Shown here: positions 60,465 through 64,000 of the stretch, piece by piece
Position numbering within the stretch: the stretch's first letter is position 1
How the letters are laid out: each line of letters opens with the position of its first letter
Assembly (NCBI RefSeq): GCF_900638305.1
Contig: NZ_LR134506.1
Span: 1,984,001-2,048,000 of the forward strand
From: Porphyromonas cangingivalis
GTDB taxonomy: Bacteria > Bacteroidota > Bacteroidia > Bacteroidales > Porphyromonadaceae
Direction: 5' to 3'
DNA length: 64,000 nt
Made by a program: the position numbers and the translations under genes
The notes under the pieces: model-generated
What the model saw: only the letters and a program-made list of their open reading frames with translations
Told to the model about the DNA's origin: nothing
The model's database searches: none

Positions 60465-60554
60465 TAAATGATATTCGGAGTCCAAGTGGAAAGTCCGTAT
60501 TTTATTGTGTCGAAATACTTAATTATGGGGATTTTTTGGCGTGGTTAAAAGCCT

Positions 60555-60562
60555 TACTTTTG
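60555..60562 (+). promoter_or_regulatory. -7 box of the DUF6796-like gene
   Basis: TACTTTTG, 38 nt before the start, with TTTTTTGG about 18 nt upstream as a possible -33 element. Confidence 0.55.
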
Positions 60563-60600
60563 TCCGTATGATATTGTGACACAAAAGATAAGAGGTTGAT

Positions 60601-61260
60601 ATGGACAAGAGGCTTTACCTGACCGCTCGGGCCGGACTGCTCGGAAGTTTGTTGATGTTCGTGGGAGATATGTTGTTGTATTTCACCACCGAACCCCTCA
60701 TAGATGTGGAGAAGGATCTGTTGATCTTCATGGGGAACGTCCCCACAGCACGGCTCTTTGCCGGAGGGATCGTCGCTCCGTTTGCTATGGCTCTCTATCT
60801 CGTGGGCTTCTATCACCTCTATCTCAGGACAAAGGATCCGTACAAGGAATGGGGCAGATGGACTTTCGTATTGCTTGGTATGGGGATCCTCTGTTCGGGG
60901 GCTTATCACGCTTTCTTTCCGGCTTTCGGGATTGTCTCGTCCGAAGGGCAGGCGCAGCTCATAGAACCTTTACTCAGCTATCTCTCTTGGCTCGGAGGGA
61001 TAGGTTTTGCCCTTCTGGGCTTGGGGTGGTCGCTCTATGCCTGCCTTATCCTTCGCCAACACACGGACTTCCCTCGATGGGCAGTGCTCTTCACCCCCAT
61101 CGTGACGGTCTGGCTTGGGGCGATATGGAGCGTTTTGCCTACGCCTTTGCCCGTCATCATCGGAGGAGGCTGGTTCAACATCATCTTCTCCCTCTTCTAT
61201 CTCATCGCATTGGTGACCATGAGAGGGCAGACAAGGACAACCTCTGTCGAAAAAAACTGA
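60601..61260 (+). CDS. Six-TM membrane protein, DUF6796-like
   Basis: 219 residues with six membrane segments (about 8-27, 48-70, 85-105, 125-148, 155-175 and 180-205). The layout with GDMLLYF near the start and SGAYHAFFPAFG in segment 3-4 resembles proteins annotated DUF6796. Function unknown. It is followed by the ketopantoate reductase gene after 4 nt. Confidence 0.7.
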   Translation: MDKRLYLTARAGLLGSLLMFVGDMLLYFTTEPLIDVEKDLLIFMGNVPTARLFAGGIVAPFAMALYLVGFYHLYLRTKDPYKEWGRWTFVLLGMGILCSGAYHAFFPAFGIVSSEGQAQLIEPLLSYLSWLGGIGFALLGLGWSLYACLILRQHTDFPRWAVLFTPIVTVWLGAIWSVLPTPLPVIIGGGWFNIIFSLFYLIALVTMRGQTRTTSVEKN

Positions 61261-61264
61261 ATAG

Positions 61265-62224
61265 ATGGCTGCACGACGCATCTTGATCTTCGGTGCCGGC
61301 GTCATCGGCTCGATCTATGGCGGACTGCTCGCTCTCGGTGGCTCAGAGGTGACCCTCTTGGCTCGTGGACGGAGATTGGAGGAGTTGAGAAGTGACGGGC
61401 TTCGGCTCCAAAGGACAGACGTGACCGGTGCTTCGATGACTTCGCTCCTAAAGCCCTCTGTCCGTGTCATCGATCACCTTGACGCCGAGGAGGTCTACGA
61501 CTATGTGTTCGTCTGCCTCCGTGCCGAACAAGTCATGTCGGCACTCCCTCTGCTTGCTTCAAACCGCTCGAAGACTTTCGTGTTCATGGTGAACAATGCT
61601 CGGGGTTACGATCTGTGGGAAGAGGTGTTGGGCAAAGGCCGGGTGCTCCCGGCTTTCCCGGGCGCAGGTGGAGAGATCCGTGAGGGTGTCGTGTGTTACG
61701 GCCTCACCAAGAAGATGGTACAGCCGACGGTATTGGGTGAAATCGGAGGGGAACGATCGGTACGGATGAAGAAATTGCGAAAACTGCTTGATGGGGCGGG
61801 ATTTGCGACCGAAATCCGGAGGGATATGGATGCTTGGCAGAAGACCCATCTGGCACTCGTGTGCCCTTTGGCTTGCGCCCTCTACCTCGATGGGGGTGAC
61901 AATCGCACCTTGGTACGAAACACGACAGTCCTCACCCTTGCCGCCAAAGCCCTGAAAGAGACGCTCGCCTTCATCCGACAGTCGGGTATAGGTATCCGAC
62001 CTGAGAGGTTCGGACTGATACGTTTCGTGCCGGTGTGGATGATAAGGGCCGTGCTGGCATGCCTCTTTGATTCCCGATGGGCAGAGACTTTCGTCCTCGG
62101 ACATTCTCTCAATGCCCGGGGAGAGATGGAGCATCTGACACAGGAGCTCCTGACCTTGGCTGAGCAACGTGGCTTTGACTTGCCCGTGCTGCGACAGTTG
62201 ACCCCATCACGGTTCGGGCATTGA
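61265..62224 (+). CDS. Ketopantoate reductase-family protein (ApbA/PanE)
   Basis: 319 residues. The NADP-binding motif is IFGAGVIGSIYGG near the N-terminus; the C-terminal helical domain is present. Reduction of 2-dehydropantoate is likely, which would tie it to coaA (52031) in CoA synthesis, but paralogues act on other 2-keto substrates. Confidence 0.85.
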   Translation: MAARRILIFGAGVIGSIYGGLLALGGSEVTLLARGRRLEELRSDGLRLQRTDVTGASMTSLLKPSVRVIDHLDAEEVYDYVFVCLRAEQVMSALPLLASNRSKTFVFMVNNARGYDLWEEVLGKGRVLPAFPGAGGEIREGVVCYGLTKKMVQPTVLGEIGGERSVRMKKLRKLLDGAGFATEIRRDMDAWQKTHLALVCPLACALYLDGGDNRTLVRNTTVLTLAAKALKETLAFIRQSGIGIRPERFGLIRFVPVWMIRAVLACLFDSRWAETFVLGHSLNARGEMEHLTQELLTLAEQRGFDLPVLRQLTPSRFGH

Positions 62225-62238
62225 GTGGGACAAAAAAG

Positions 62239-62300
62239 GTCAAAGGACTTTCAAGAACAAATCAAACGACTTTCGAGAACAAGTCAAAGGACTTGTTTTC
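62239..62300 (+). repeat. 22-bp tandem repeat, 2.8 copies
   Basis: Units at 62239-62260, 62261-62282 and 62283-62300 share TCAAANGACTTTC then GAGAACAA. They lie between the ketopantoate reductase gene and wbqC, read in opposite directions. Confidence 0.7.
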
Positions 62301-62329
62301 TCAGATTCAGGGACTGTTGAGGAGAGAGG

Positions 62330-62956
62330 TTATCGGCTTTGGAGGTAGAGGATGGCTTCGTTGCCTGTATTGAGCAGAAGGTCGAGGACGGAGAGGTTGG
62401 GCGCGAAGCCCCAACGCTCCTCGTACACCTGCCAATATCTCTCGAACCTCGATGACTCCGGCTCATAGTCGCGTGCGCAGACTTCGCTCACGAAGACTGC
62501 ATCCACAGGGAGTGTGTCTGTGAGGCTTGGGAGTTTGAGACCGAGATGTTCACAGAGAAAAGCCAACCAGCGGTGATTGTATGAGATCAGGGTTTCGTGC
62601 TCGTGATCATGGGTCAGCAGACCTTTGATGTCGTCGATGAAATGTTCGAGAAAAGGGGAGGAGCCGTAGCTGCTTTCGATCGTGCGAAGATGGCGTTCGC
62701 GCCACTCTCCATGCTCCGAAAGGTGTATGGTAGTTGTTGTAGGAGGGGGATAGTCGTACTTCTCCACAGGGATGGACATGGAAGCACGACCGTTGGGTGT
62801 CATGAGATCGGCTCTGTTGCGGTAGGTCTGTTTGCGATAAGACTCGCCCGTGTAGATGTAGACTTCGTCGGCATGGGCAATATACCTCATGTAGGCGACG
62901 GAGGGTAGAAAGGCTGTGGGGAGATAGACCTTGGAAGGATAAATCATGGGTGTCAA
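62330..62956 (-). CDS. WbqC-family protein
   Basis: 208 residues. The family pattern is visible as LPTAFLPSVAYMRYI at the start and HGEWRERHLRTIESSYGSSP in the middle. WbqC-like proteins occur in surface-polysaccharide and lipid-A-related gene sets; the activity is unknown. The start overlaps the preceding gene by 4 nt. Confidence 0.82.
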   Translation of the reverse strand: MTPMIYPSKVYLPTAFLPSVAYMRYIAHADEVYIYTGESYRKQTYRNRADLMTPNGRASMSIPVEKYDYPPPTTTTIHLSEHGEWRERHLRTIESSYGSSPFLEHFIDDIKGLLTHDHEHETLISYNHRWLAFLCEHLGLKLPSLTDTLPVDAVFVSEVCARDYEPESSRFERYWQVYEERWGFAPNLSVLDLLLNTGNEAILYLQSR

Positions 62957-63528
62957 AATGGCAAACTCACTGAGCCGATCACTCGGCCTACGATATCCTC
63001 CTTACTGATCCAAACATGGGTGCCATAGACCGTGCTGAGGAGAAAATAATCTCGTGAAAAACGGTGTCTCTTTGTCCTCGTGAGCTTGAATAACTTCTCG
63101 TACGAAAAGTCCTTCGCCTTCTCGTCCATGTCGGCCAGCAGGAGCGGTAGGAGCATTTCGACCTTGGCACTGTCGAGACTTATCTCTTCGCCACGGACAG
63201 GGATGGGGAGTACGATACTGTCGTTGAGATGGTAGACATCCCCCGGCTTGCCGACACATCGTCCGAGCGTGATGAGCGACCTTTGGGTGGTGCCTGATGT
63301 CAGGGGATCTTGATAGATAAGGTCATCGGAGACCTCGACGGTACGAGAGCGTTTGTTGATGAATAGCAGGGTGTGGGGTGTCAGCCCATCCAGATGCACA
63401 GTGTCGGCATCTCCGAGGTAATAGGTCGTAAAGACGGCCGTCCGCAGCCCCACCACCAAAGCAATGAGGACGAGTGCGAGGATTGACCTCCTGATGACCT
63501 TGTTTACCGAGGATGCCATGATGGACAA
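62953..63528 (-). CDS. S26 signal-peptidase-like protein, probably inactive
   Basis: 191 residues. One N-terminal membrane segment (about 14-32) and the S26 order of boxes can be followed, but box B reads GLTPHT where active peptidases have SMxPT, box D reads GRCVGKPGD without the catalytic lysine position, and the GDNR box is missing. A non-catalytic paralogue or accessory of the neighbouring LepB is inferred. Confidence 0.65.
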   Translation of the reverse strand: MSIMASSVNKVIRRSILALVLIALVVGLRTAVFTTYYLGDADTVHLDGLTPHTLLFINKRSRTVEVSDDLIYQDPLTSGTTQRSLITLGRCVGKPGDVYHLNDSIVLPIPVRGEEISLDSAKVEMLLPLLLADMDEKAKDFSYEKLFKLTRTKRHRFSRDYFLLSTVYGTHVWISKEDIVGRVIGSVSLPF

Positions 63529-63534
63529 GCAGGA

Positions 63535-64000
63535 TTATTTGGGGATGGTGAAGAACCTGTTCCAACGTATTCCGCCACCGAAGAGGGACTTGTCCTTGTC
63601 GAGGGACAACCACACGAAGAGGGGCTTGCCCACGATGTGATCCTCCGGTACGAATCCCCACGTGCGAGAGTCGGCAGAGTTGTGCCTATTGTCACCCATC
63701 ATGAAGTAATAGTCCATGGCAAACGTATAAGTGTCCGATGCGATGCCATCGATGAATATACGTCCCTCTTTGACCGCAAGCGTATGACCTTCAAAGTTGC
63801 GGATGCAACGCTCGTAGAGGGGTAGGTTTTCGGGGGTGATATGTATGGTTGCTCCTTTCTTGGGTATGAAGATAGGGCCGAAGTTGTCTCGTGTCCATCC
63901 GGTGTCCATCACCAAAGGATAGATGGGGAAGTTCTCAGCCGTTGGTGTAGGCTCGACGACAATCTTTCGGACTCCTGCACGCTTCGACAACTTCTCTTTC
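63535..64000 (-). CDS. lepB: Signal peptidase I, C-terminal part
   Basis: The reading frame is open to the window edge, so the start is outside. The visible ~155 residues contain the box E pattern GDNRHNSADSRTWGF followed by VGKPLFVWLS, as in LepB. It is the catalytic partner in a wbqC/S26/lepB set on the minus strand. The 6-nt gap to the S26-like gene suggests one operon. Confidence 0.92.
   Translation of the reverse strand, partial: KEKLSKRAGVRKIVVEPTPTAENFPIYPLVMDTGWTRDNFGPIFIPKKGATIHITPENLPLYERCIRNFEGHTLAVKEGRIFIDGIASDTYTFAMDYYFMMGDNRHNSADSRTWGFVPEDHIVGKPLFVWLSLDKDKSLFGGGIRWNRFFTIPK

Overview
The window is bacterial and fits the Bacteroidetes, most likely a Porphyromonas-type genome. Many genes have the Bacteroidetes -7 promoter box TAnnTTTG upstream. 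The chromosomal genes (SpoT-like HD protein, sufS, lpxK, sppA, cydAB with a DUF4492 gene, wbqC, paired S26 peptidases) form a typical oral Porphyromonadaceae mix, and the large insert is a CTnDOT-like conjugative transposon. The genus is inferred from gene content; species was not determined.

Layout. (1) 1-7035 is chromosome: 3' end of ubiE/menG, aroE, an HD-domain gene, a rhodanese lipoprotein, sufS, lpxK and an sppA broken by a frameshift in a G6 tract. (2) 7036-14268 looks like an older island: a frameshifted DUF3853 gene, an orphan terminator, then a tightly overlapping three-gene operon. That operon encodes a tandem GT2 glycosyltransferase, a 1080-residue protein joining a kinase-like domain, two glycosyltransferase-like domains and a radical-SAM domain, and a nucleotide-sugar epimerase. 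(3) 14309-51650 is a complete integrative conjugative element of about 37.3 kb. It is bounded by 13-bp direct repeats and sits in the 3' end of a tRNA-Ser(UGA) gene. (4) 51639-64000 is chromosome again: tRNA-Ser, coaA, a receiver-like protein, an FMN reductase, a pirin, a Crp/Fnr regulator, cydBA-DUF4492, a lipoprotein thiol peroxidase, a DUF6796-like membrane protein, a ketopantoate reductase, wbqC and two S26 signal-peptidase genes.

The conjugative element reads left to right as follows. First comes a nine-gene arsenic operon (arsR, arsN1, arsC, acr3, arsF, arsG, arsE, arsD, arsA) covering arsenate, arsenite, arsinothricin-type and aromatic arsenicals. Next is rteC with an excision/replication module (two HTH proteins, a primase-helicase, topoisomerase III). 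Cargo follows (a DHFR-like enzyme, a DUF2971 protein, a 304-residue unknown). Then come mobA-mobB-mobC with a probable oriT region, a traA-traQ transfer operon, ardA, a CDF metal transporter, an ORF6N protein and the tyrosine integrase beside the tRNA. RteC is present without rteA, rteB or tetQ, so the usual tetracycline trigger is missing and an arsenic operon occupies that place.

Most notable observations: the kinase/GT/GT/radical-SAM fusion operon; a nested 118-nt inverted-repeat structure before the DHFR-like gene, whose arm recurs 3 kb away; two matching hairpin leaders in front of traE and traN; and the separation of tRNA-Ser from its original terminator by the element, which supplies a replacement terminator.
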